From Glandiceps talaboti (Eukaryota > Hemichordata > Enteropneusta > Spengelidae): DNA of 64,000 nucleotides. Below are positions 15,101 through 30,100 of this stretch, in pieces. The position numbers and the translations under genes are program-made. Location of the stretch: contig NC_135566.1 of NCBI RefSeq assembly GCF_964340395.1, positions 21,938,635 through 22,002,634 on the forward strand, given 5' to 3'. The notes beneath the pieces were generated by a model. The model was not told the origin of the DNA, ran no database searches, and saw only the letters and a list, made by a program, of their open reading frames with translations. The first letter of the stretch is position 1. Every line of letters begins with the position of its first letter.

Positions 15101-18100
15101 TGTACATGTAGACCTGTATGTATGGGCTGTCAGTGAATACACAGGTTAGTGTAGTGTAGACCTGTATGTGTGGGCTGTCAGTGAATACACAGGTTAGTGT
15201 AGTGTAGACCTGTATGTATAGGCTGTCAGTGAATACACATGTTAGTGTAGTGTACATGTAGACCTGTATGTGTGGGCTGTCAGTGAATACACAGGTTAGT
15301 GTAGTGTAGACCTGTATGTGTGGGCTGTCAGTGAATACACAGGTTAGTGTAGTGTAGACCTGTATGTGTGGGCTGTCAGTGAATACACAGGTTAGTGTAG
15401 TGTAGACCTGTATGTGTGGGCTGTCAGTGAATACACATGTTAGTGTAGTGTAGACCTGTATGTGTTGGCTGTCAGTGAATACACAGGTTAGTGTAGTGTA
15501 GACCTGTATGTGTGGGCTGTCAGTGAATACACAGGTTAGTGTAGTGTAGACCTGTATGTGTGGGCTGTCAGTGAATACACAGGTTAGTGTAGTGTAGACC
15601 TGTATGTGTGGGCTGTCAGTGAATACACAGGTTAGTGTAGTGTAGACCTGTGTGTGTGGGCTGTCAGTGAATACACAGGTTGGTGTAGTGTAGACCTATA
15701 TGTGTGGGCTGTCAGTGAATACACAGGTTAGTGTAGTGTAGACCTATATGTGTGGGCTGTCAGTGAATACACAGGTTAGTGTAGTGTAGACCTGTGTGTG
15801 TGGGCTGTCAGTGAATACACAGGTTGGTGTAGTGTAGACCTATATGTGTGGACTGTCAGTGAATACACAGGTTAGTGTAGTGTAGACCTATATGTGTGGA
15901 CTGTCAGTGAATATACATGTTAGTGTAGTGTAGACCTGTGTGTGTGGGCTGTCAGTGAATACACAGATTAGTGTAGTGTAGACCTATATGTGTGGACTGT
16001 CAGTGAATACACAGGTTAGTGAAGTGTAGACCTGTATGTGTGGACTGTCAGTGAATACACAGGTTAGTGTAGTGTAGACCTATATGTGTGGACTGTCAGT
16101 GAATACACAGGTTAGTGTAGTGTAGACCTATATGTGTGGACTGTCAGTGAATACACAGGTTAGTGTAGTGTAGACCTATATGTGTGGACTGTCAGTGAAT
16201 ACACAGGTTAGTGTAGTGTAGACCTGTATGTGTGGACTGTCAGTGAATACACAGGTTAGTGTAGTGTAGACCTCTATGTGTGGGCTGTCAGTGAATACAC
16301 AGGTTAATGTAGTGTAGACCTATCTGCTGATGTACCTGGTATTTGTTTGTACACAATTCTACAAGTTCTGAAAAACAGGATTAAATGTTACAATGAACTT
16401 TAAGGCCATAAAGACACACCAGAAAAAAATGTATATTCCACTTTCTGATTTTTTTGCCATACCTAAATACCATTCCTTTTTTTGTGCAAATATTTGTATA
16501 GGTGCTGATGGCCTGATAAGCAGATTGACTGAGAAATTGAACTCCAATATGGGAACAAAACAAGTATTGGCTCACATGCCACTTATGATGTGTTGTTTAC
16601 AGGTAAGCTAATCTCCCTCATTGCTTACACAGATGCAGATGCAGACACAGACACAAAAACACACACACATGTACATACACACAGAGACACAAACAGACAC
16701 ATACACACCTGCCATCCAAATACATGCCTTATTTTCATTTGTAAATTTCGGTGCAATACGAAGTTAACTCCATTAACTCTGCCATTTTTGTCACTATTAA
16801 ACACAATGACTGTATGTATTGAAGTAAGTAAAATTGTAATGTGCTATATATATATTCCATCGGCTATCAGAGTGATATATATTCCATCGGCTATCAGAGT
16901 GATGAAAGATTTCATAGTTTAGTCACTAGGAGTACTTTTCTTAAACTGGGGGGGGGGGGGGGGGTATGAAAGGAGGGAAAGTAAAGGCCAAACTGTTTGA
17001 TTAATTATCAGATCGAGTGTAAAGACATTAGACCCAAAGTTACCACTTATTAGATGGAGTATAAAGAGATCAGTGCCAAAGTTACCACTTATTAGATGGA
17101 GTATAAAGACATCAGACCCAAAGTTACCACTTATTAGATGGAGTATAAAGACATTAGACCCAAAGTTATCACTTATTAGATGGAGTATAAAGACATTAGA
17201 CCCAAAGTTATCACTTATTAGATGGAGTATAAAGACATTAGACCCAAAGTTATCACTTATTAGATGGAGTGTAAAGACATCAGACCCAAAGTTACCACTT
17301 ATTAGATGGAGTATAAAGACATTAGACCCAAAGTTATCACTTATTAGATGGAGTATAAAGACATTAGACCCAAAGTTACCACTTATTAGATGGAGTATAA
17401 AGACATTAGACCCAAAGTTACCACTTATTAGATGGAGTATAAAGACATTAGACCCAAAGTTATCACTTATTAGATGGAGTATAAAGACATCAGTCCCAAA
17501 GTTATCACTTATTAGATGGAGTATAAAGACATCAGACCCAAAGTTATCACTTATTAGATGGAGTGTAAAGACATCAGACCCAAAGTTACCACTTATTAGA
17601 TGGAGTATAAAGACATTAGACCCAAAGTTATCACTTATTAGATGGAGTGTAAAGACATCAGACCCAAAGTTATCACTTATTAGATGGAGTATAAAGACAT
17701 CAGACCCAAAGTTATCACTTATTAGATGGAGTGTAAAGACATCAGACCCAAAGTTATCACTTATTAGATGGAGTATAAAGACATCAGACCCAAAGTTATC
17801 ACTTATTAGATGGAGTGTAAAGACATCACACCCAAAGTTATCACTTATTAGATGGAGTGTAAAGACATCAGACCCAAAGTTACCACTTATTAGATGGAGT
17901 GTAAAGACATCAGACCCAAAGTTACCACTTATTAGATGGAGTATAAAGACATTAGACCCAAAGTTATCACTTATTAGATGGAGTATAAAGACATCAGACC
18001 CAAAGTTACCACTTATTAGATGGAGTGTAAAGACATCAGACACAAAGTTACCACTTATTAGATGGAGTATAAAGACATCAGACCCAAAGTTACCACTTAT

Positions 18101-21100
18101 TAGATGGAGTATAAAGACATCAGACCCAAAGTTATCACTTATTAGATGGAGTGTAAAGACATCAGACCCAAAGTTATCACTTATTAGATGGAGTATAAAG
18201 ACATCAGTCCCAAAGTTACCACTTATTAGATGGAGTGTAAAGACATCAGACCCAAAGTTATCACTTATTAGATGGAGTATAAAGACATCAGTCCCAAAGT
18301 TATCACTTATTAGATGGAGTGTAAAGACATCAGACCCAAAGTTACCACTTATTAGATGGAGTATAAAGACATTAGACCCAAAGTTACCACTTATTAGATG
18401 GAGTATAAAGACATTAGACCCAAAGTTGCCACTTATTAGATGGAGTATAAAGACATTAGACCCAAAGTTACCACTTATTAGATGGAGTGTAAAGACATTA
18501 GACCCAAAGTTACCACTTATTAGATGGAGTATAAAGACATTAGACCCAAAGTTACCACTTATTAGATGGAGTATAAAGACATTAGACCCAAAGTTACCAC
18601 TTATTAGATGGAGTATAAAGACATCAGTCCCAAAGTTATCACTTATTAGATGGAGTGTAAAGACATCAGACCCAAAGTTACCACTTATTAGATGGAGTAT
18701 AAAGACATTAGACCCAAAGTTACCACTTATTAGATGGAGTATAAAGACATTAGACCCAAAGTTACCACTTATTAGATGGAGTATAAAGACATTAGACCCA
18801 AAGTTATCACTTATTAGATGGAGTATAAAGACATCAGTCCCAAAGTTACCACTTATTAGATGGAGTATAAAGACATTAGACCCAAAGTTACCACTTATTA
18901 GATGGAGTATAAAGACATTAGACCCAAAGTTATCACTTATTAGATGGAGTATAAAGACATTAGACCCAAAGTTATCACTTATTAGATGGAGTATAAAGAC
19001 ATTAGACCCAAAGTTATCACTTATTAGATGGAGTATAAAGACATCAGTCCCAAAGTTACCACTTATTAGATGGAGTATAAAGACATTAGACCCAAAGTTA
19101 CCACTTATTAGATGGAGTATAAAGACATTAGACCCAAAGTTACCACTTATTAGATGGAGTATAAAGACATTAGACCCAAAGTTATCACTTATTAGATGGA
19201 GTATAAAGACATCAGTCCCAAAGTTACCACTTATTAGATGGAGTATAAAGACATTAGACCCAAAGTTACCACTTATTAGATGGAGTATAAAGACATTAGA
19301 CCCAAAGTTACCACTTATTAGATGGAGTATAAAGACATTAGACCCAAAGTTATCACTTATTAGATGGAGTATAAAGACATTAGACCCAAAGTTACCACTT
19401 ATTAGATGGAGTATAAAGACATTAGACCCAAAGTTACCACTTATTAGATGGAGTATAAAGACATCAGACCCAAAGTTACCACTTATTAGATGGAGTATAA
19501 AGACATTAGACCCAAAGTTACCACTTATTAGATGGAGTATAAAGACATTAGACCCAAAGTTATCACTTATTAGATGGAGTATAAAGACATTAGACCCAAA
19601 GTTATCACTTATTAGATGGAGTATAAAGACATTAGACCCAAAGTTATCACTTATTAGATGGAGTATAAAGACATTAGACCCAAAGTTATCACTTATTAGA
19701 TGGAGTATAAAGACATCAGACCCAAAGTTATCACTTATTAGATGGAGTATAAAGACATCAGACCCAAAGTTATCACTTATTAGATGGAGTGTAAAGACAT
19801 TAGACCCAAAGTTATCACTTATTAGATGGAGTATAAAGACATTAGACCCAAAGTTATCACTTATTAGATGGAGTATAAAGGCATCAGTCCCAAAGTTACC
19901 ACTTATTAGATGGAGTATAAAGACATCAGACCCAAAGTTACCACTTATTAGATGGAGTGTAAAGACATTAGACCCAAAGTTATCACTTATTAGATGGAGT
20001 ATAAAGACATTAGACCCAAAGTTATCACTTATTAGATGGAGTATAAAGACATCACACCCAAATTTATCACTTATTAGATGGAGTGTATAGACATCAGTCC
20101 CAAAGTTACCACTTATTAGATGGAGTGTAAAGACATTAGACCCAAAGTTATCACTTATTAGATGGAGTATAAAGACATTAGACCCAAAGTTATCACTTAT
20201 TAGATGGAGTATAAAGACATCACACCCAAAGTTATCACTTATTAGATGGAGTATAAAGACATTAGACCCAAAGTTACCACTTATTAGATGGAGTATAAAG
20301 ACATTAGACCCAAAGTTATCACTTATTAGATGGAGTATAAAGACATTAGACCCAAAGTTATCACTTATTAGATGGAGTATAAAGACATTAGACCCAAAGT
20401 TATCACTTATTAGATGGAGTATAAAGACATTAGACCCAAAGTTACCACTTATTAGATGGAGTATAAAGACATTAGACCCAAAGTTATCACTTATTAGATG
20501 GAGTATAAAGACATTAGACCCAAAGTTATCACTTATTAGATGGAGTATAAAGACATCAGACCCAAAGTTACCACTTATTAGATCGAGTGTAAAGACATCA
20601 GACCCAAAGTTATCACTTATTAGATGGAGTATAAAGACATCAGTCCCAAAGTTATCACTTATTAGATCGAGTGTAAAGACATCAGACCCAAAGTTACCAC
20701 TTATTAGATGGAGTATAAAGACATCAGACCCAAAGTTATCACTTATTAGATGGAGTATAAAGACATCACACCCAAAGTTATCACTTATTAGATGGAGTGT
20801 ATAGACATCAGTCCCAAAGTTATCACTTATTAGATGGAGTATAAAGACATCACACCCAAAGTTATCACTTATTAGATGGAGTATAAAGACATTAGACCCA
20901 AAGTTACCACTTATTAGATGGAGTATAAAGACATTAGACCCAAAGTTATCACTTATTAGATGGAGTATAAAGACATTAGACCCAAAGTTATCACTTATTA
21001 GATGGAGTGTAAAGACGTCAGACCCAAAGTTACCACTTATTAGATGGAGTATAAAGACATCAGACCCAAAGTTACCACTTATTAGATGGAGTATAAAGAC

Positions 21101-24100
21101 ATTAGACCCAAAGTTACCACTTATTAGATGGAGTATAAAGACATCAGACCCAAAGTTACCACTTATTAGATGGAGTATAAAGACATCAGTCCCAAAGTTA
21201 TCACTTATTAGATGGAGTGTAAAGACATCAGTCCCAAAGTTACCACTTATTAGATGGAGTATAAAGGCATCAATCCCAAAGTTACCACTTATTAGATGGA
21301 GTATAAAGACATCAGTCCCAAAGTTATCACTTATTAGATGGAGTATAAAGGCATCACACCCAAAGTTATCACTTATTAGATGGAGTATAAAGGCATCAGA
21401 CCCAAAGTTACCACTTATTAGATGGAGTATAAAGACATCACACCCAAAGTTATCACTTATTAGATGGAGTGTAAAGACATCAGACCCAAAGTTACCACTT
21501 ATTAGATGGAGTATAAAGACGTCAGACCCAAAGTTATCACTTATTAGATGGAGTATAAAGACATCAGTCCCAAAGTTATCACTTATTAGATGGAGTATAA
21601 AGACATTAGACCCAAAGTTACCACTTATTAGATGGAGTATAAAGACATTAGACCCAAAGTTACCACTTATTAGATGGAGTATAAAGACATTAGACCCAAA
21701 GTTACCACTTATTAGATGGAGTATAAAGACATTAGACCCAAAGTTACCACTTATTAGATGGAGTATAAAGACATTAGACCCAAAGTTACCACTTATTAGA
21801 TGGAGTATAAAGACATCAGTCCCAAAGTTATCACTTATTAGATGGAGTATAAAGACATCAGACCCAAAGTTACCACTTATTAGATGGAGTATAAAGACAT
21901 TAGACCCAAAGTTACCACTTATTAGATGGAGTATAAAGACATTAGACCCAAAGTTACCACTTATTAGATGGAGTATAAAGACATTAGACCCAAAGTTATC
22001 ACTTATTAGATGGAGTATAAAGACATTAGACCCAAAGTTACCACTTATTAGATGGAGTATAAAGACATCAGTCCCAAAGTTATCACTTATTAGATGGAGT
22101 ATAAAGACATCAGACCCAAAGTTACCACTTATTAGATGGAGTATAAAGACATTAGACCCAAAGTTACCACTTATTAGATGGAGTATAAAGACATTAGACC
22201 CAAAGTTACCACTTATTAGATCGAGTGTAAAGACATCAGTCCCAAAGTTATCACTTATTAGATGGAGTATAAAGACATCAGACCCAAAGTTATCACTTAT
22301 TAGATGGAGTATAAAGACATTAGACCCAAAGTTACCACTTATTAGATGGAGTATAAAGACATTAGACCCAAAGTTATCACTTATTAGATGGAGTATAAAG
22401 ACATTAGACCCAAAGTTATCACTTATTAGATGGAGTATAAAGACATTAGACCCAAAGTTATCACTTATTAGATGGAGTATAAAGACATTAGACCCAAAGT
22501 TACCACTTATTAGATGGAGTATAAAGACATTAGACCCAAAGTTATCACTTATTAGATGGAGTATAAAGACATTAGACCCAAAGTTATCACTTATTAGATG
22601 GAGTATAAAGACATCAGACCCAAAGTTACCACTTATTAGATCGAGTGTAAAGACATCAGACCCAAAGTTATCACTTATTAGATGGAGTATAAAGACATCA
22701 GTCCCAAAGTTATCACTTATTAGATCGAGTGTAAAGACATCAGACCCAAAGTTACCACTTATTAGATGGAGTATAAAGACATCAGACCCAAAGTTATCAC
22801 TTATTAGATGGAGTATAAAGACATCACACCCAAAGTTATCACTTATTAGATGGAGTGTATAGACATCAGTCCCAAAGTTATCACTTATTAGATGGAGTAT
22901 AAAGACATCACACCCAAAGTTATCACTTATTAGATGGAGTATAAAGACATTAGACCCAAAGTTACCACTTATTAGATGGAGTATAAAGACATTAGACCCA
23001 AAGTTATCACTTATTAGATGGAGTATAAAGACATTAGACCCAAAGTTATCACTTATTAGATGGAGTGTAAAGACGTCAGACCCAAAGTTACCACTTATTA
23101 GATGGAGTATAAAGACATCAGACCCAAAGTTACCACTTATTAGATGGAGTATAAAGACATTAGACCCAAAGTTACCACTTATTAGATGGAGTATAAAGAC
23201 ATCAGACCCAAAGTTACCACTTATTAGATGGAGTATAAAGACATCAGTCCCAAAGTTATCACTTATTAGATGGAGTGTAAAGACATCAGTCCCAAAGTTA
23301 CCACTTATTAGATGGAGTATAAAGGCATCAATCCCAAAGTTACCACTTATTAGATGGAGTATAAAGACATCAGTCCCAAAGTTATCACTTATTAGATGGA
23401 GTATAAAGGCATCACACCCAAAGTTATCACTTATTAGATGGAGTATAAAGGCATCAGACCCAAAGTTACCACTTATTAGATGGAGTATAAAGACATCACA
23501 CCCAAAGTTATCACTTATTAGATGGAGTGTAAAGACATCAGACCCAAAGTTACCACTTATTAGATGGAGTATAAAGACGTCAGACCCAAAGTTATCACTT
23601 ATTAGATGGAGTATAAAGACATCAGTCCCAAAGTTATCACTTATTAGATGGAGTATAAAGACATTAGACCCAAAGTTACCACTTATTAGATGGAGTATAA
23701 AGACATTAGACCCAAAGTTACCACTTATTAGATGGAGTATAAAGACATTAGACCCAAAGTTACCACTTATTAGATGGAGTATAAAGACATTAGACCCAAA
23801 GTTACCACTTATTAGATGGAGTATAAAGACATTAGACCCAAAGTTACCACTTATTAGATGGAGTATAAAGACATCAGTCCCAAAGTTATCACTTATTAGA
23901 TGGAGTATAAAGACATCAGACCCAAAGTTACCACTTATTAGATGGAGTATAAAGACATTAGACCCAAAGTTACCACTTATTAGATGGAGTATAAAGACAT
24001 TAGACCCAAAGTTACCACTTATTAGATCGAGTGTAAAACATCAGTCCCAAAGTTATCACTTATTAGATGGAGTATAAAGACATCAGACCCAAAGTTATCA

Positions 24101-27100
24101 CTTATTAGATGGAGTGTAAAGACATCAGTCCCAAAGTTATCACTTATTAGATGGAGTATAAAGACATTAGACCCAAAGTTACCACTTATTAGATGGAGTA
24201 TAAAGACATCAGACCCAAAGTTACCACTTATTAGATGGAGTATAAAGACATTAGACCCAAAGTTACCACTTATTAGATGGAGTATAAAGACATTAGACCC
24301 AAAGTTACCACTTATTAGATGGAGTATAAAGACATTAGACCCAAAGTTATCACTTATTAGATGGAGTATAAAGACATTAGACCCAAAGTTACCACTTATT
24401 AGATGGAGTATAAAGACATTAGACCCAAAGTTACTACTTATTAGATGGAGTATAAAGACATTAGACCCAAAGTTATCACTTATTAGATGGAGTATAAAGA
24501 CATTAGACCCAAAGTTACCACTTATTAGATGGAGTATAAAGACATCACACCCAAAGTTATCACTTATTAGATGGAGTATAAAGACATTAGACCCAAAGTT
24601 ATCACTTATTAGATGGAGTATAAAGACATCACACCCAAAGTTATCACTTATTAGATGGAGTATAAAGACATTAGACCCAAAGTTACCACTTATTAGATGG
24701 AGTATAAAGACATTAGACCCAAAGTTATCACTTATTAGATGGAGTATAAAGACATTAGACCCAAAGTTATCACTTATTAGATGGAGTATAAAGACATTAG
24801 ACCCAAAGTTACCACTTATTAGATGGAGTATAAAGACATTAGACCCAAAGTTATCACTTATTAGATGGAGTATAAAGACATCAGACCCAAAGTTATCACT
24901 TATTAGATGGAGTATAAAGACATCACACCCAAAGTTATCACTTATTAGATGGAGTGTAAAGACATCAGACCCAAAGTTATCACTTATTAGATGGAGTGTA
25001 AAGACATTAGACCCAAAGTTACCACTTATTAGATGGAGTGTAAAGACATCAGACCCAAAGTTACCACTTATTAGATGGAGTATAAAGACATCAGACCCAA
25101 AGTTATCACTTATTAGATGGAGTATAAAGACATCAGACCCAAAGTTATCACTTATTAGATGGAGTATAAAGGCATCAGTCCCAAAGTTACCACTTATTAG
25201 ATGGAGTATAAAGACATTAGACCCAAAGTTATCACTTATTAGATGGAGTGTATAGACATCAGACCCAAAGTTATCACTTATTAGATGGAGTATAAAGACA
25301 TCAGACCCAAAGTTATCACTTATTAGATGGAGTATAAAGACATCACACCCAAAGTTATCACTTATTAGATGGAGTGTAAAGACATCAGTCCCAAAGTTAT
25401 CACTTATTAGATGGAGTGTAAAGACATCAGTCCCAAAGTTATCACTTATTAGATGGAGTGTATAGACATCAGACCCAAAGTTATCACTTATTAGATGGAG
25501 TATAAAGACATCAGACCCAAAGTTATCACTTATTAGATGGAGTGTAAAGACATCAGTCCCAAAGTTATCACTTATTAGATGGAGTATAAAGACATTAGAC
25601 CCAAAGTTATCACTTATTAGATGGAGTATAAAGACATCAGACCCAAAGTTATCACTTATTAGATGGAGTGTAAAGACATCAGTCCCAAAGTTATCACTTA
25701 TTAGATGGAGTATAAAGACATTAGACCCAAAGTTATCACTTATTAGATGGAGTATAAAGACATCAGACCCAAAGTTATCACTTATTAGATGGAGTATAAA
25801 GACATCAGACCCAAAGTTATCACTTATTAGATGGAGTATAAAGGCATCAGTCCCAAAGTTATCACTTATTAGATGGAGTGTAAAGACATCAGACCCAAAG
25901 TTATCACTTATTAGATGGAGTGTAAAGACATCAGACCCAAAGTTACCACTTATTAGATGGAGTATAAAGACATTAGACCCAAAGTTATCACTTATTAGAT
26001 GGAGTATAAAGACATTAGACCCAAAGTTATCACTTATTAGATGGAGTATAAAGGCATCAGACCCAAAGTTACCACTTATTAGATGGAGTATAAAGGCATC
26101 AGACCCAAAGTTACCACTTATTAGATGGAGTATAAAGACATTAGACCCAAAGTTACCACTTATTAGATCGAGTGTATAGACATCAGACCTAAAGTTACCA
26201 CTTATTAGATGGAGTATAAAGACATCAGTCCCAAAGTTATCACTTATTAGATGGAGTATAAAGACATTAGACCCAAAGTTACCACTTATTAGATCGAGTG
26301 TATAGACATCAGACCCAAAGTTACCACTTATTAGATGGAGTATAAAGACATTAGACCCAAAGTTACCACTTATTAGATCGAGTGTATAGACATCAGACCC
26401 AAAGTTACCACTTATTAGATGGAGTGTAAAGACATTAGACCCAAAGTTATCACTTATTAGATGGAGTATAAAGACATCAGTCCCAAAGTTATCACTTATT
26501 AGATGGAGTATAAAGGCATCAGTCCCAAAGTTATCACTTATTAGATGGAGTATAAAGACATCAGTCCCAAAGTTATCACTTATTAGATGGAGTATAAAGG
26601 CATCAGACCCAAAGTTATCACTTATTAGATGGAGTATAAAGACATTAGACCCAAAGTTATCACTTATTAGATGGAGTATAAAGGCATCAGTCCCAAATTT
26701 ACCACTTATTAGATGGAGTATAAAGGCATCAGTCCCAAAGTTACCACTTATTAGATGGAGTATAAAGGCATCGGTCCTAAAGTTATCACTTATTAGATGG
26801 AGTATAAAGACATTAGACCCAAAGTTACCACTTATTAGATGGAGTATAAAGGCATCAGTCCCAAAGTTATCACTTATTAGATGGAGTATAAAGACATCAG
26901 TCCCAAAGTTACCACTTATTAGATGGAGTATAAAGGCATCAGTCCTAAAGTTATCACTTATTAGTTGGAGTATAAAGACATTAGACCCAAAGTTACCACT
27001 TATTAGATGGAGTATAAAGACATTAGACCCAAAGTTACCACTTATTAGATGGAGTATAAAGACATCAGACCCAAAGTTACCACTTATTAGATGGAGTATA

Positions 27101-30100
27101 AAGACATTAGACCCAAAGTTACCACTTATTAGATGGAGTATAAAGACATCAGACCCAAAGTTACCACTTATTAGATGGAGTGTAAAGACATTAGACCCAA
27201 AGTTATCACTTATTAGATGGAGTATAAAGACATCAGACCCAAAGTTATCACTTATTAGATGGAGTGTAAAGACATTAGACCCAAAGTTATCACTTATTAG
27301 ATGGAGTATAAAGACATTAGACCCAAAGTTATCACTTATTAGATGGAGTATAAAGACATCAGACCCAAAGTTATCACTTATTAGATGGAGTGTAAAGACA
27401 TCAGACCCAAAGTTACCACTTATTAGATGGAGTATAAAGACATTAGACCCAAAGTTATCACTTATTAGATGGAGTATAAAGACATTAGACCCAAAGTTAT
27501 CACTTATTAGATGGAGTATAAAGGCATCAGACCCAAAGTTACCACTTATTAGATGGAGTATAAAGGCATCAGACCCAAAGTTACCACTTATTAGATGGAG
27601 TATAAAGACATTAGACCCAAAGTTACCACTTATTAGATCGAGTGTATAGACATCAGACCCAAAGTTACCACTTATTAGATGGAGTGTAAAGACATCAGAC
27701 CCAAAGTTATCACTTATTAGATGGAGTGTAAAGACATTAGACCCAAAGTTATCACTTATTAGATGGAGTATAAAGACATTAGACCCAAAGTTATCACTTA
27801 TTAGATGGAGTATAAAGACATCAGACCCAAAGTTATCACTTATTAGATGGAGTGTAAAGACATCAGACCCAAAGTTACCACTTATTAGATGGAGTATAAA
27901 GACATTAGACCCAAAGTTATCACTTATTAGATGGAGTATAAAGGCATCAGACCCAAAGTTACCACTTATTAGATGGAGTATAAAGGCATCAGACCCAAAG
28001 TTACCACTTATTAGATGGAGTATAAAGACATTAGACCCAAAGTTACCACTTATTAGATCGAGTGTATAGACATCAGACCCAAAGTTACCACTTATTAGAT
28101 GGAGTGTAAAGACATCAGACCCAAAGTTATCACTTATTAGATGGAGTGTAAAGACATTAGACCCAAAGTTATCACTTATTAGATGGAGTATAAAGACATT
28201 AGACCCAAAGTTATCACTTATTAGATGGAGTATAAAGACATCAGACCCAAAGTTATCACTTATTAGATGGAGTGTAAAGACATCAGACCCAAAGTTACCA
28301 CTTATTAGATGGAGTATAAAGACATTAGACCCAAAGTTATCACTTATTAGATGGAGTATAAAGACATTAGACCCAAAGTTATCACTTATTAGATGGAGTA
28401 TAAAGGCATCAGACCCAAAGTTACCACTTATTAGATGGAGTATAAAGGCATCAGACCCAAAGTTACCACTTATTAGATGGAGTATAAAGACATTAGACCC
28501 AAAGTTACCACTTATTAGATCGAGTGTATAGACATCAGACCCAAAGTTACCACTTATTAGATGGAGTGTAAAGACATCAGACCCAAAGTTACCACTTATT
28601 AGATCGAGTGTATAGACATCAGACCCAAAGTTACCACTTATTAGATGGAGTATAAAGACATTAGACCCAAAGTTACCACTTATTAGATGGAGTATAAAGA
28701 CATCAGACCCAAAGTTACCACTTATTAGATGGAGTATAAAGGCATCAGTCCCAAAGTTACCACTTATTAGATGGAGTGTAAAGACATTAGACCCAAAGTT
28801 ACCACTTATTAGATGGAGTATAAAGGCATCAGTCCCAAAGTTACCACTTATTAGATGGAGTGTAAAGACATTAGACCCAAAGTTACCACTTATTAGATGG
28901 AGTGTAAAGACATTAGACCCAAAGTTACCACTTATTAGATGGAGTATAAAGACATTAGACCCAAAGTTACCACTTATTAGATGGAGTATAAAGGCATCAG
29001 TCCCAAAGTTATCACTTATTAGATGGAGTATAAAGACATTAGACCCAAAGTTACCACTTATTAGATGGAGTATAAAGGCATCAGACCCAAAGTTACCACT
29101 TATTAGATGGAGTGTAAAGACATTAGACCCAAAGTTATCACTTATTAGATGGAGTATAAAGGCATCAGACCCAAAGTTACCACTTATTAGATGGAGTATA
29201 AAGACATTAGACCCAAAGTTACCACTTATTAGATGGAGTATAAAGGCATCAGACCCAAAGTTATCACTTATTAGATGGAGTATAAAGACATCAGTCCCAA
29301 AGTTATCACTTATTAGATGGAGTATAAAGACATTAGACCCAAAGTTACCACTTATTAGATGGAGTATAAAGACATTAGACCCAAAGTTATCACTTATTAG
29401 ATGGAGTATAAAGGCATCAGACCCAAAGTTATCACTTATTAGATGGAGTATAAAGACATCAGTCCCAAAGTTACCACTTATTAGATGGAGTGTATAGACA
29501 TCAGAACCAAAGTTATCACTTATTAGATGGAGTATAAAGACATTAGACCCAAAGTTACCACTTATTAGATGGAGTGTATAGACATCAGACCCAAAGTTAC
29601 CACTTATTAGATGGAGTGTAAAGACATCAGACCCAAAGTTATCACTTATTAGATGGAGTATAAAGACATCAGACCCAAAGTTACCACTTATTAGATGGAG
29701 TATAAAGACATCAGTCCCAAAGTTACCACTTATTAGATGGAGTATAAAGACATTAGACCCAAAGTTATCACTTATTAGATGGAGTATAAAGACATTAGAC
29801 CCAAAGTTATCACTTATTAGATGGAGTATAAAGACATCAGACCCAAAGTTATCACTTATTAGATGGAGTATAAAGACATTAGACCCAAAGTTACCACTTA
29901 TTAGATGGAGTATAAAGACATTAGACCCAAAGTTATCACTTATTAGATGGAGTATAAAGACATCAGACCCAAAGTTATCACTTATTAGATGGAGTGTAAA
30001 GACATTAGACCCAAAGTTACCACTTATTAGATGGAGTGTAAAGACATTAGACCCAAAGTTACCACTTATTAGATGGAGTATAAAGACATTAGACCCAAAG

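Noticed and set aside
16340-16640. Minus-strand frames opposite the exon at 16502
   Set aside because: Shadows of a conserved + strand PI4KA exon.
16919-18043. 374-codon minus-strand frame
   Set aside because: Antisense reading of the 42-bp array; stop-free by unit composition only.
17073-20090. Long + strand open frame as a repeat-protein gene
   Set aside because: It lies inside an intron of PI4KA, has no splice or promoter context of its own, the same array continues with stops for another 10 kb, and variation is not biased to third codon positions.
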